A stretch of DNA of 7,866 nt from Candidatus Bipolaricaulota bacterium (GCA_021163465.1 JAGGWU010000151.1:1-7866); one strand, 5' to 3'; shown: positions 1-6,273, counted from the first letter of the stretch. Notes: generated by a model not told the origin, from the letters alone. Numbers and translations: made by a program.

Positions 1-266
1 ATGAAGCCCTCGAGGCGCGGGGAGGCCGCCCGTAGCGCCGCCTCGGCTTCCCCGATCAGCCGGAGCATCTCCTCGGCCGGCCTCCTCCCCGGGGATACCA
101 CCGGGGCGGCTATGCGCTCTATCTCCGCGGGATCGAGCCCGGCCCGCTCGGCAATGAGACACAGGGAGAGGAACTCGGCCATCCTGGCGCGGAGCTCCCG
201 GGCGATATCGGCCCGGAGGAGGCCTGCGGCAGCGAAGATGAACGAAACTACGAGGCCCGTAATCAA
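1..266 (-). CDS. Hypothetical protein with N-terminal signal or membrane anchor (partial, C-terminus off the left edge)
   Basis: I do not recognise this protein. Reading leftward from a TTG at 266, about 88 residues are visible before the edge. They begin with a hydrophobic stretch (LITGLVVSFIFAAAG, residues 1-15) that looks like an uncleaved signal or membrane anchor. A helical charged region follows with repeated Glu/Ala/Arg, including DIARELRARMAEFLSLCLI and later AEEMLRLIGEAEAALRAA. I chose TTG 266 because the hydrophobic segment starts there and an AGGGG lies four bases upstream. The open frame continues back to a stop at 417-419, so a GTG at 345-347 is an alternative start, but the extra residues (many Gly, Pro, Trp) look non-coding. 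The rightward ORF over the same bases (1-294) is rich in Ser/Arg/Ala and looks like its shadow. It lies downstream of the flavoprotein gene on the same strand, 311 bases away, so co-transcription is uncertain. Confidence 0.6.
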   Translation of the reverse strand, partial: MITGLVVSFIFAAAGLLRADIARELRARMAEFLSLCLIAERAGLDPAEIERIAAPVVSPGRRPAEEMLRLIGEAEAALRAASPRLEGF

Positions 267-429
267 AGCACCCCTTTTTCCACCCCATCCGTAGACCCCT
301 CCTGGGTCCCAGTGTGGGCGGATTCCCGGGAGGGGACAAATCGACACGATCGGGGAACGGGGCCGGACACGCTTGGAGGCCACCTCAGATCTCGATCCCC
401 CGCGCAGGCGCTTATCTCACCGCCCGTTA

Positions 430-443
430 CCTCCGGCCGGAGG
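430..443. repeat. Perfect 14-bp GC palindrome
   Basis: CCTCCGGCCGGAGG is its own reverse complement. It could be an operator or a hairpin in the leader of the leftward gene starting at 266, or chance in GC-rich DNA. Flanking bases do not extend the symmetry. Confidence 0.5.
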
Positions 444-508
444 CCCTGTCCCACAATCGGGCGATGCGCCACATGCTATCCGGAAAGACCATGGCGACCT
501 TGGCCAAT

Positions 509-533
509 GGGAAAATTCCCGGGATTATTTCCC
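509..533 (-). terminator. Possible terminator hairpin after the flavoprotein gene
   Basis: GGGAAA (509-514) pairs with TTTCCC (528-533) around a TCCCGGGA core, 45 to 69 bases beyond the stop codon of the leftward gene that ends at 578. Read on the minus strand there is no clean U-tract after the stem, so it is not a textbook intrinsic terminator. It is the best candidate in the gap. Confidence 0.3.
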
Positions 534-577
534 AAAAAGTCCCGGAGAGACGGTTGCCGTTGGGTGATGGGCTGTCT

Positions 578-1717
578 TCACTGCAGGAACTGGGCGAAGC
601 GGGAAAAACCGCCCAGGGTCTTGAGGACCTTGAGCCCTAAAGGCCAAAGATGCGGTGCCCGCCGGAGCTCCCCCAGGATCCGCGAGGGGCGGTCCATGTC
701 GCCCCGGGCAAGCAAGAACTTCCCCAGCTCCGGGTCGCGAAGGAGGGAAACCAGGTAATCGAGTTTCACAGGGGAAAGGTCCAGATAAGCCCGGCGTGCC
801 CGGAGGGCGAATTCTATCTCCCTTCCGAGTTTTTCCCTCCACGCCCTCTCATATTCCGCCTGCCTTCCCTCGGATAGCAACCTCCCCAGGAGCTTGGCCG
901 CGAGGCCGCCGTAATAGAGCCCTCCCCCCGTCAAGGGCTTCGTCTGGGCCGCCGCGTCCCCCACCAGGAACACCCTTTTCGTTGCGGTGCTGGGCGGTGG
1001 GCCCAGGGGGATCAGGCCGCCCGAAATGCGGACCACGCGGGACTCGGGGAATTCCCGCAAAAGCAGCGACTTAAGGTGCCCGTAGCCCTCTCCTCCGCGA
1101 TGTGTCACCAACCCCACCCGCAGAAGCTTCCCCGCCGGGACGGCCCAAGCGAAGAAACCCGGAGCGATCCCGGGGTCCAGGAAGATCTCCGCGTGGCCCG
1201 GATACCGGGGTTCGGCCTCCACCTCCGCCTGATAGCCCGCGAGGATCTCCTGCGGCGGGGGCAAGCCGGCCCAGCGGGCAACCCCGCTCAGCGCTCCGTC
1301 CGCCCCCACAAGAAGCTCTGGGGCGAGCTTTTCCTCCGAGGTGAACAAGACGGAATGGTCCCACCCTTTGGCCGAGACCCCTTCCCAAACTGTAGCCCCT
1401 GCTTCCCGGGCCTCGTTCCGCAGGTACTTGTCCAGCCCCACCCGGTCGAGGACCAGCGCCTTGGTGGAGTCCCCGGTGAGGACAGCACGTGTCCCTTGCG
1501 GTCCATGGACCACCACCCCCACCAGCCGCTCCAGCACCAACCCCCCGGGGATCCCCAGCTCCTCCCCCGCCTCGGTGGAGATAATGCCCGTACAGCGAAG
1601 CGGGGCGTTGGGCGCGCGTTCAAGGAGCACCACCTTCAGCCCGCCCCGTGCCGCCTCCCGGGCCACTATGGAGCCGGCAGGACCCCCGCCCACTACAGCC
1701 AAATCCACTCGGAGCAC
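578..1717 (-). CDS. Geranylgeranyl-reductase-family FAD-dependent oxidoreductase
   Basis: This 379-residue flavoprotein belongs to the p-hydroxybenzoate hydroxylase-like/geranylgeranyl reductase superfamily, whose members use FAD to reduce prenyl chains or act on related lipids and quinones. The Rossmann dinucleotide motif GGGPAG is at residues 10-15, and Glu33 ends the second strand (VVLLER), where it would bind the adenosine ribose. A Cys lies in LRCTGIIS (Cys42), near the position of the conserved Cys of geranylgeranyl reductases. The second FAD motif is FLVGDAAAQTKPLTGGG, with Gly253-Asp254. Family members are usually near 390-400 residues, so this copy is about full length. The start is a GTG at 1717, preceded by AGGATGGG on the minus strand. 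Possible roles are saturating menaquinone side chains or other prenyl lipids; an archaeal-type lipid role should not be assumed in a bacterium. Its divergent neighbour is the exchanger at 1891. The family call is firm; the substrate is unknown. Confidence 0.85.
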   Translation of the reverse strand: MLRVDLAVVGGGPAGSIVAREAARGGLKVVLLERAPNAPLRCTGIISTEAGEELGIPGGLVLERLVGVVVHGPQGTRAVLTGDSTKALVLDRVGLDKYLRNEAREAGATVWEGVSAKGWDHSVLFTSEEKLAPELLVGADGALSGVARWAGLPPPQEILAGYQAEVEAEPRYPGHAEIFLDPGIAPGFFAWAVPAGKLLRVGLVTHRGGEGYGHLKSLLLREFPESRVVRISGGLIPLGPPPSTATKRVFLVGDAAAQTKPLTGGGLYYGGLAAKLLGRLLSEGRQAEYERAWREKLGREIEFALRARRAYLDLSPVKLDYLVSLLRDPELGKFLLARGDMDRPSRILGELRRAPHLWPLGLKVLKTLGGFSRFAQFLQ

Positions 1718-1890
1718 GATCCCATCCTATCATCATTGCCACCGCAATGCCAGGGCCCAAAAGGCACCTGACCACGGGCAAGAAGCGACGCTACATCGGG
1801 CGGGGTATCCGGCTTATCGGTGCGGGAATTTGCGGTTAAACTTGAACGAATTCACACAGGAAGCGTCTCGCTTTTTCCGAGGAGGATGGG
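1718..1890. other. Divergent intergenic region
   Basis: These 173 bases separate the leftward flavoprotein start (1717) from the rightward exchanger start (1891), so they should hold promoters for both. The A/T-richest part is around 1828-1856, with GTTAAACTTGAACGAATTCA. I cannot assign a confident -35/-10 pair in either direction. A rightward ORF of 30 codons (1747-1839) with a very basic N-terminal half lies here but has no Shine-Dalgarno site, and I do not call it a gene. Confidence 0.5.
1880..1885 (+). promoter_or_regulatory. Ribosome binding site for the exchanger
   Basis: A perfect AGGAGG sits five bases before the GTG at 1891. It fixes that GTG as the start of the exchanger gene. Confidence 0.8.
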
Positions 1891-2886
1891 GTGCTCGTTC
1901 AATGGGGAATATTCGGCCTTTCCGCCCTGGCGGTGGTCATCGCCGGGTATAAGCTCGGCCGATACGGCGATGAGATCGCCGAGGCCACGGGTATAGAGCG
2001 GGCGTGGATCGGGATGCTGCTTTTGGCCACCGTGACTTCTCTCCCGGAGCTCGTCACCACCGTGACCGCGGGCGCCATCTCGGCCCCGGAGATCGCGTTG
2101 GGAAATATCTTCGGGAGCAACCTCTTCAACATGGCCATCATCGCCGTGATGGAGGCGATCTCCTTTTGGGTCCTCCGTTACCGGGACCTGCCCCCCCTTC
2201 TTTCCCACGTGAGCGGGGACCAGCTCCTCTACGCCGCGGCCGCCATCGTGCTATCCTCGTTGGGCATCGTGGGGATAAGCTTCGCCAGCGGCCGCGAGTT
2301 TTTGGGGATGGGACCGGTAAGTTGGATCATCCTCCTTCTCTATCCCTTGAGTGTCTGGGCCTTGTACCGGCCGGGGGAAAGGGCGGACAGGGCCGCGAAG
2401 AGCCCTCGAGAAGCGGTGAGGCCGCTCCTCAAGTTCGCCTTGGCGGCGACGGTGGTGGTATTTGCGGGGATGTACCTCGCCCGCAGCGGAGAGGAGATCG
2501 CCCAGGCAACCCGCCTCACCGATACCTTCATGGGCGCCATCTTCATCGCCGCCAGTACCTCCCTTCCCGAACTTATGTCCTGCCTGGGGGCGCTCCGGAT
2601 ACGTTCCTTCGACCTCCTCATGGGGAACCTCTTTGGGTCCAACATGTTCAACGTCTTTACCATCCCTTTCGCAGATTTAGCCTATCGGGGTGCCCTCCTT
2701 CCCTCGGGGTCCCCAAATCAGGTGGCGGTGGCGGCGTTGAGCATCGTGCTCATGGCGGTGGCGGCATTTGGGATCCAGCGCCGCTCTCACAGGCGGCTCT
2801 TGGGATTGGGCTATGAAGCGTGGGGGATCCTCGGGGGGTACCTATTGGCCGTTTACATCCTTTTTGTCCGGGGGATCGAATTCTGA
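1891..2886 (+). CDS. CaCA-family sodium/calcium exchanger
   Basis: This 331-residue polytopic inner-membrane protein is a cation/Ca2+ antiporter of the YrbG/NCX type, expected to exchange Ca2+ for Na+ or H+. It shows the two inverted alpha repeats typical of the family. Alpha-1 has TSLPEL (Thr49, Ser50, Glu53) followed by GNIFGSNLFN (Asn72-Asn80). Alpha-2 has TSLPEL (Thr223, Ser224, Glu227) followed by GNLFGSNMFN (Ser250-Asn254). The two Glu residues correspond to the core cation ligands of the family. Hydrophobic segments are spread through both halves, with a charged central loop around RPGERADRAAKSPREAVR. The length is normal for a bacterial member. The GTG start follows a strong AGGAGG. 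The gene ends 84 bases before the zinc-type ABC operon on the same strand, but a strong palindrome lies between them. Ion specificity cannot be read from the sequence. Confidence 0.92.
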   Translation: MLVQWGIFGLSALAVVIAGYKLGRYGDEIAEATGIERAWIGMLLLATVTSLPELVTTVTAGAISAPEIALGNIFGSNLFNMAIIAVMEAISFWVLRYRDLPPLLSHVSGDQLLYAAAAIVLSSLGIVGISFASGREFLGMGPVSWIILLLYPLSVWALYRPGERADRAAKSPREAVRPLLKFALAATVVVFAGMYLARSGEEIAQATRLTDTFMGAIFIAASTSLPELMSCLGALRIRSFDLLMGNLFGSNMFNVFTIPFADLAYRGALLPSGSPNQVAVAALSIVLMAVAAFGIQRRSHRRLLGLGYEAWGILGGYLLAVYILFVRGIEF

Positions 2887-2923
2887 CCGATCTCTCGTGC
2901 GCCGTTCCCGCGCGGATGCGGCT

Positions 2924-2960
2924 TGCCCCGGGCCATGGCCCGGGGTAAAAATGAGATACA
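2924..2960 (+). promoter_or_regulatory. Possible promoter of the zinc uptake operon
   Basis: TTGCCC (2924-2929) and TAAAAA (2946-2951) are 16 bases apart. GATACA at 2955-2960 is an alternative -10; used with the ATG at 2971 it would give a nearly leaderless transcript. None of these hexamers is a strong consensus match. The position just upstream of the operon and the lack of a Shine-Dalgarno site before 2971 are the main reasons to propose it. Confidence 0.3.
2926..2945. repeat. Perfect 20-bp GC-rich palindrome between the exchanger and the zinc operon
   Basis: CCCCGGGCCATGGCCCGGGG is a perfect inverted repeat, extended by a G-T wobble (2925/2946) and two A-T pairs out to 2923/2948. As RNA it would fold into a GC stem of about 8 bp with a CAUG loop, 40 bases after the exchanger stop. 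No U-tract follows (next bases TAAAAATG), so a standard terminator is doubtful. As DNA it lies between a possible -35 (TTGCCC, 2924-2929) and a possible -10 (TAAAAA, 2946-2951), a place where a metal-responsive regulator could bind. Confidence 0.6.
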
Positions 2961-2970
2961 ACCTTCATAA

Positions 2971-3816
2971 ATGGCGGTGATGCCGATGCGCACTGCGATC
3001 ATCTTGTTCCTCTTGACAACAGCCCTGGCAACGATGGGGGCCGAACTCAGGGTGGCGGTGAGTATCCCCCCGCTTTTGGACTTCGTGCGGCAAGTGGGAG
3101 GGGATCGGGTGGAAGCGGAGTTGCTCGTTCCCCCAGGCGCCGATCCCCATACCTACGAGATCCGCCCCGCCCAGATGAGGTTCCTGGCCCAGGCCAGGCT
3201 CCTTGTTGTGGTGGGGTTGGGGCTCGAGTGGTGGTTGGAGGACGTGGTCTCCGCCGCCGGGAATCCGGAACTGGAGGTGGTGATGACCTCGAAGGGGATC
3301 GCGGCCATCGATGGCGACCCCCATATCTGGCTCGATCCCCTCAACGCGGTGCTACAGGTGGCGGCGATCCGGGATGCCCTGATCCGGGCCGATCCCGCGG
3401 GAAGATTGGCCTATGAGATAAACGCCGCCCGCTACATCTCGCGGATCCTCGCCCTCCACGAGGAGATAGAGGAAAAGATAAGCTCCTGGACACATAGGGA
3501 GTTCGTGGCCCTACACGGGGCGTGGGCCTACTTCGCCCGCCGCTACGGCCTGAAACAGCTTGCGGTGATCGTGCCCCAACCCGGTCGGGAGCCTTCGGCC
3601 CGGGAGGTGGCCCGGATAACCGCCCTCATCCGGGAGCGAGGGATACCGGCGATCTTCGTGGAGGTACAGCATCCCCCGGGGGTGGCCGAGCTCATCGCCG
3701 CCGAGACCGGTGCCGCTTTGGTCACCCTCGATCCCTTGGGCGGCGTGCCCGGACTGGAGGATTACCTCTCCCTCATGCGCTATAACCTAGAGCGGATGGA
3801 GAAGGCCCTGGGATGA
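2971..3816 (+). CDS. znuA: Zinc-type ABC transporter substrate-binding protein (ZnuA/TroA family)
   Basis: This is the extracytoplasmic metal-binding component of a cluster 9 (A-I) ABC importer, 281 residues counted from 2971. A signal peptide (MRTAIILFLLTTALATMGA, residues 6-24) precedes the mature protein. There is no lipobox Cys, so it may be secreted to a periplasm or anchored by an uncleaved signal. The metal ligands are visible: His60 (GADPHTYE), His118 (DGDPHIWLDP), His182 (ALHGAWAYFARRYG) and Asp254 (VTLDPLGG). His at the third site matches zinc-binding ZnuA, whereas manganese-binding PsaA-type proteins have Glu there. The His/Asp-rich loop of many ZnuA proteins is absent. In-frame ATGs lie at 2971, 2980 and 2986. 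The third gives the cleanest signal peptide, and a weak GGCGGTGA precedes it, so the exact start is uncertain. The stop overlaps the ATPase start. Confidence 0.88.
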   Translation: MAVMPMRTAIILFLLTTALATMGAELRVAVSIPPLLDFVRQVGGDRVEAELLVPPGADPHTYEIRPAQMRFLAQARLLVVVGLGLEWWLEDVVSAAGNPELEVVMTSKGIAAIDGDPHIWLDPLNAVLQVAAIRDALIRADPAGRLAYEINAARYISRILALHEEIEEKISSWTHREFVALHGAWAYFARRYGLKQLAVIVPQPGREPSAREVARITALIRERGIPAIFVEVQHPPGVAELIAAETGAALVTLDPLGGVPGLEDYLSLMRYNLERMEKALG

Positions 3817-4607
3817 AGCCAGTAGTGGAACTGGTGGACGTTTGGGTGGAGCTCGGGGGGCACACCGTCCTCGAGGCCATCACCATGCGGGTGGAGGAAG
3901 GGGAATTCGTGAGCGTGGTGGGACCAAATGGGGCGGGTAAGACCACGCTCCTCAAGGTGATCCTCGGGCTCGTCGCGCCCCAACGTGGAGAGGTGCGGGT
4001 GTTCGGACGGCCTCCCCGGGATCTCGGCCGGGACCGGGCCCGCATCGGCTACGTCCCCCAAGTGGAGGAGATCGACCTTCGGTTTCCCCTGCGGGTTATC
4101 GACGTGGTGCTCATGGGACGCTACGGAATCCTGGGATTGGGGCGGCGCCCCCGGCGGGAGGACCGCCGCGCCGCCCTCGAGGCCCTGGAGCTCGTGGGCA
4201 TTCGGGAGCTCGCGGGAAAGCTCATCGGGGAACTTTCGGGAGGACAGCGGCAACGGGCGTTCTTGGCTCGGGCGTTGGCAGCGAAGCCCAAGCTCTTGTT
4301 GCTCGATGAGCCCACCACCGGGGTGGATCCCGCCGCCAGCGAGAGCTTCTATGAGCTCCTACGTAAGATCCAGGAAGAGGATGTAACTATCCTCATGGTG
4401 ACCCACGATGTGGGGGTGGTCTCCCGCTACGTGGACAAGGTGGCTTGTATCAACCGCAGGCTCGTGGTCCACGGCCGCCCCGAGGAGGTGGTGACCAGCG
4501 AGGCCCTGGCGGAGATGTACGGTTGCGCCGCACTCTTCTTCCACCACGGGCGCATTCCCCATATGGTGGTCCGTCCCCACACCGACTTCCGGGAGGAAGG
4601 GAAGTGA
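3813..4607 (+). CDS. znuC: Zinc-type ABC transporter ATP-binding protein
   Basis: This 264-residue cytoplasmic ATPase would power metal import through the permease encoded next. All nucleotide-binding motifs are intact: Walker A GPNGAGKTT (37-45), Q-loop Gln83 (YVPQ), signature LSGGQ (141-145), Walker B LLLLDEP (Asp165, Glu166) and the H-loop His198 (VTHD). The segment around VIDVVLMGRYG is typical of ZnuC/MntB-like ATPases. The ATG at 3813 overlaps the stop of the binding-protein gene in an ATGA, and GGAGAAGG (3798-3805) lies seven bases upstream, so translation is probably coupled. The last four bases overlap the permease start. Metal specificity rests on the binding protein, not on this subunit. 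Confidence 0.94.
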   Translation: MKPVVELVDVWVELGGHTVLEAITMRVEEGEFVSVVGPNGAGKTTLLKVILGLVAPQRGEVRVFGRPPRDLGRDRARIGYVPQVEEIDLRFPLRVIDVVLMGRYGILGLGRRPRREDRRAALEALELVGIRELAGKLIGELSGGQRQRAFLARALAAKPKLLLLDEPTTGVDPAASESFYELLRKIQEEDVTILMVTHDVGVVSRYVDKVACINRRLVVHGRPEEVVTSEALAEMYGCAALFFHHGRIPHMVVRPHTDFREEGK

Positions 4608-5404
4608 GCCTCCTGGGTTACGTGTTCATGCAGCGCGCCCTCATCGCCGGGACGCTGATCGGGGCCACCGCCGGCGCCATCGGGGTCTATGTGGTGCTGC
4701 GGGGATTCTCCTTCATCGGGGCGGGTATCGCCCATGCCGCCTTCGGCGGGGTGGCCATCGCGTTGCTTTTGGGGATAGAGCCCCTCTGGGGGGCGTTGGC
4801 GTTTTCCCTCGCGGTCGCCTGGGCGATCGCCTATACCTCCCGGCGGGCCGCCATCAAGGAGGAGGTGGCCGTGGGGATACTATTCGCCGCTTCCATGGCG
4901 CTGGGGATCTTCCTTTTGAGCTTCGTCCCGGGATACCGGGCGGATCTTTTCGGCTACCTCTTCGGGAACATCCTTTCCGTGAGCTCCCACGATCTCCTCG
5001 TGAGCTTCGTCCTTGCGGGGCTCGTGTTCACGGCGGTGGCCGTGCTTTATAAGGAGTTCCTCTTCATCACCTTCGATCCCGGGATGGCCGAGGTATCCGG
5101 GTTCCCGGTGGGGGTGTTGCAAGGCCTGCTCCTTTCTTTGGTAGCGCTCACGGTGGTGCTGTCCCTGCGGGTGGTGGGGGCGGTGCTCGTGGCCGCGCTC
5201 CTCGTCATCCCCGCCGCCACCGCGTACCAGCTCGTGCAGGATTTCCATCGGCTCCTGTTCCTTTCCGCATTGCTCGGGATCGCGGAGGTGGTCGGGGGGC
5301 TCATCATCTCCTTTTATCTCGACACCCCATCGGGCCCCACGATCGTCCTCCTGAGCGCTGCCCTCTTTGCTCTCGTGATGTTCCTGCGAAAGCGTTCCCC
5401 CTAG
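4604..5404 (+). CDS. znuB: Zinc-type ABC transporter permease (ABC-3 family)
   Basis: This 266-residue integral membrane protein forms the translocation channel of the importer. It is almost wholly hydrophobic, with about eight membrane segments. It carries family landmarks: GFSFIGAGIAHAAFGGVA near the N-terminus, LFGNIL (middle), FDPGMAEVSGFP, RVVGAVLVAALLVIPAATA and the C-terminal YLDTPSGPTIVLLSA. I placed the start at GTG 4604, not at an earlier in-frame ATG (4445), because the upstream stretch is a Pro/Gly/Arg-rich shadow of the ATPase. GGAGG (4592-4596) lies seven bases before the GTG, and the GTGA overlap with the ATPase stop indicates translational coupling. It ends the operon; the next gene has its own TATAAT. 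Confidence 0.93.
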   Translation: MSLLGYVFMQRALIAGTLIGATAGAIGVYVVLRGFSFIGAGIAHAAFGGVAIALLLGIEPLWGALAFSLAVAWAIAYTSRRAAIKEEVAVGILFAASMALGIFLLSFVPGYRADLFGYLFGNILSVSSHDLLVSFVLAGLVFTAVAVLYKEFLFITFDPGMAEVSGFPVGVLQGLLLSLVALTVVLSLRVVGAVLVAALLVIPAATAYQLVQDFHRLLFLSALLGIAEVVGGLIISFYLDTPSGPTIVLLSAALFALVMFLRKRSP

Positions 5405-5440
5405 ATATCCCCCGGATTCGGGAAGAAGGGATCCCTCACA

Positions 5441-5460
5441 TATAATCGGGCCGGAGGAGG
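5441..5460 (+). promoter_or_regulatory. Promoter -10 and ribosome binding site for the isomerase-like gene
   Basis: A perfect TATAAT (5441-5446) is followed by GGAGGAGG (5453-5460), five bases before the ATG at 5466. A weak -35 (TTCGGG, 5417-5422) is 18 bases upstream of the -10. If transcription begins about seven bases after the -10, the leader would be only about 13 bases, with the Shine-Dalgarno site at the very 5' end. Confidence 0.65.
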
Positions 5461-5465
5461 GATAA

Positions 5466-6242
5466 ATGGTGAGGCTTTCTTTTTCCTCGCTCGCTTTGCA
5501 CCTCGAGCCGCCCCCGGCCGCGGTGCGGTTCGCCAAGGAGAAGGGATTTCAGGGGGTCGAGATCTTGTGCGAGCCGCCATGGCATCCCCGGGTGTGGTCC
5601 CCCAGCCTGTTACGGGCGGTGCGGGAGGCTGCGGGAGGGCTGACACTCTCCATTCATGCACCCACGGGGGACGTCAACCTCCTCTCCCGCAACCCCGGGG
5701 CGCGGCGGTTCGCCGAGGGGGAGCTTTCCCGCACCTTGGCCCTGGCCGCCCGGCTTGGGGCACGCTATGTCACGGTGCACTTGGGGTACCGTTCCACCGG
5801 TGTCCCAGGGGAACTCCCTATGGAGGAAGCCAAGGAGGCCCTGCGCCGGCTCCGCCGCCGGGCCGAGGACCTGGGCATCGCCCTCTGCCTGGAGAACGAT
5901 CCCAAGGGAAGGTTCCTGAGCCTTTGGGATTTGAACGAGTACCTCCGATGGCTTACGGAGCTCGAACTTGTGGGAACGTTGGACATCGGACATGCCTGGA
6001 TCGCCCACGGCGAAGAAGCCCCGGCCCTCATCGAGAGGTGTGCCCCCCGGATCGCGGTGGTCCACGTGAGCGACAACCGCGGCGAGCATGACGACCATCT
6101 CCCGTTGGGCAGAGGGGCCATCCCGGTGGAGGAAGTGCTTTCCCCCCTTAGGGGGGCCGAGCTTTGGGTGCTGGAGCTTTTTTCCCCGGGGGGCGCGGAG
6201 ACGTCCTTGGAGGTGTTGGAAAAGCTCCGGGAGGGGTTCTGA
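5466..6242 (+). CDS. Sugar phosphate isomerase/epimerase-like TIM-barrel protein (xylose isomerase-like superfamily)
   Basis: This 258-residue protein belongs to the AP endonuclease 2/xylose isomerase-like TIM-barrel superfamily, whose members use divalent metals in isomerase, epimerase or endonuclease IV reactions. Likely metal and active-site residues sit at strand ends in the expected order: Glu32 (GVEIL), His64 (LSIHAP), His105 (VTVHLGY), Glu143 (CLEND), Asp173 and His176 (LDIGHAW), His200 (VVHVSDN), the cluster GEHDDHLPLGRG (His208, His211), and Glu237 (LELFS). The HVSDN...DDHLPLGRG signature is common in sugar isomerase/epimerase members. The length is normal, and the start is fixed by GGAGGAGG. 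It is transcribed with its neighbours but seems to have its own promoter. The substrate is not predictable; an endonuclease IV role is possible but less likely given the short length and missing family signatures. Confidence 0.88.
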   Translation: MVRLSFSSLALHLEPPPAAVRFAKEKGFQGVEILCEPPWHPRVWSPSLLRAVREAAGGLTLSIHAPTGDVNLLSRNPGARRFAEGELSRTLALAARLGARYVTVHLGYRSTGVPGELPMEEAKEALRRLRRRAEDLGIALCLENDPKGRFLSLWDLNEYLRWLTELELVGTLDIGHAWIAHGEEAPALIERCAPRIAVVHVSDNRGEHDDHLPLGRGAIPVEEVLSPLRGAELWVLELFSPGGAETSLEVLEKLREGF

Positions 6243-6243
6243 A

Positions 6244-6273
6244 TTGAAAGGGGATGGGGCCTGTGGCTATAAT
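6244..6273 (+). promoter_or_regulatory. Sigma-70-type promoter for the Clp1-like kinase gene
   Basis: TTGAAA (6244-6249, five of six matches to TTGACA) and a perfect TATAAT (6268-6273) are separated by 18 bases. This is the best promoter match I find in the window. It starts directly after the stop of the isomerase-like gene (6240-6242). Transcription would begin near 6280, leaving a leader of about 90 bases before the ATG at 6371. Confidence 0.75.

Larger units (their letters stand above)
267..577. other. Gene-poor gap with inverted repeats
   Basis: About 311 bases separate the end of the flavoprotein gene from the start of the partial left-hand gene. I see no convincing coding region: the ORFs here (for example 312-758 rightward and 263-472 leftward) have Arg/Pro/Gly/Ser-rich translations without family resemblance. 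The gap contains a perfect 14-bp palindrome at 430-443 (CCTCCGGCCGGAGG) and an A/T-richer inverted repeat at 509-533. No TATAAT-like box stands out on the minus strand ahead of position 266. The leftward ORF ends in a TGA (263-265) that overlaps the TTG start at 266, a layout sometimes used for translational coupling, but its sequence gives no other support. Confidence 0.5.

Noticed and set aside
1..294. Rightward 97-codon ORF at the left edge
   Set aside because: Ser/Arg/Ala-rich translation typical of an antisense shadow; the leftward frame gives a plausible signal or anchor segment and helical protein.
312..758. Rightward 148-codon ORF
   Set aside because: Arg/Pro/Ser-rich, no family resemblance, and it overlaps the 3' end of the well-supported flavoprotein gene on the other strand.
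1076..1771. Rightward 231-codon ORF opposite the flavoprotein gene
   Set aside because: Shadow of the flavoprotein; Pro/His/Arg-rich with no domain features.
2004..2816. Rightward 270-codon ORF inside the exchanger gene
   Set aside because: Out-of-frame shadow; the exchanger frame has the complete alpha-repeat motifs.
4445..4603. N-terminal extension of the permease from ATG 4445
   Set aside because: It overlaps the ATPase gene, reads as Pro/Gly/Arg-rich noise, and a GTG with a good ribosome site at 4604 fits the family's N-terminus.
5405..5440. Possible terminator after the permease gene (CCCG/CGGG mini-hairpin, 5411-5422)
   Set aside because: The stem is only four base pairs with no U-tract, so it is not supportable as a terminator.
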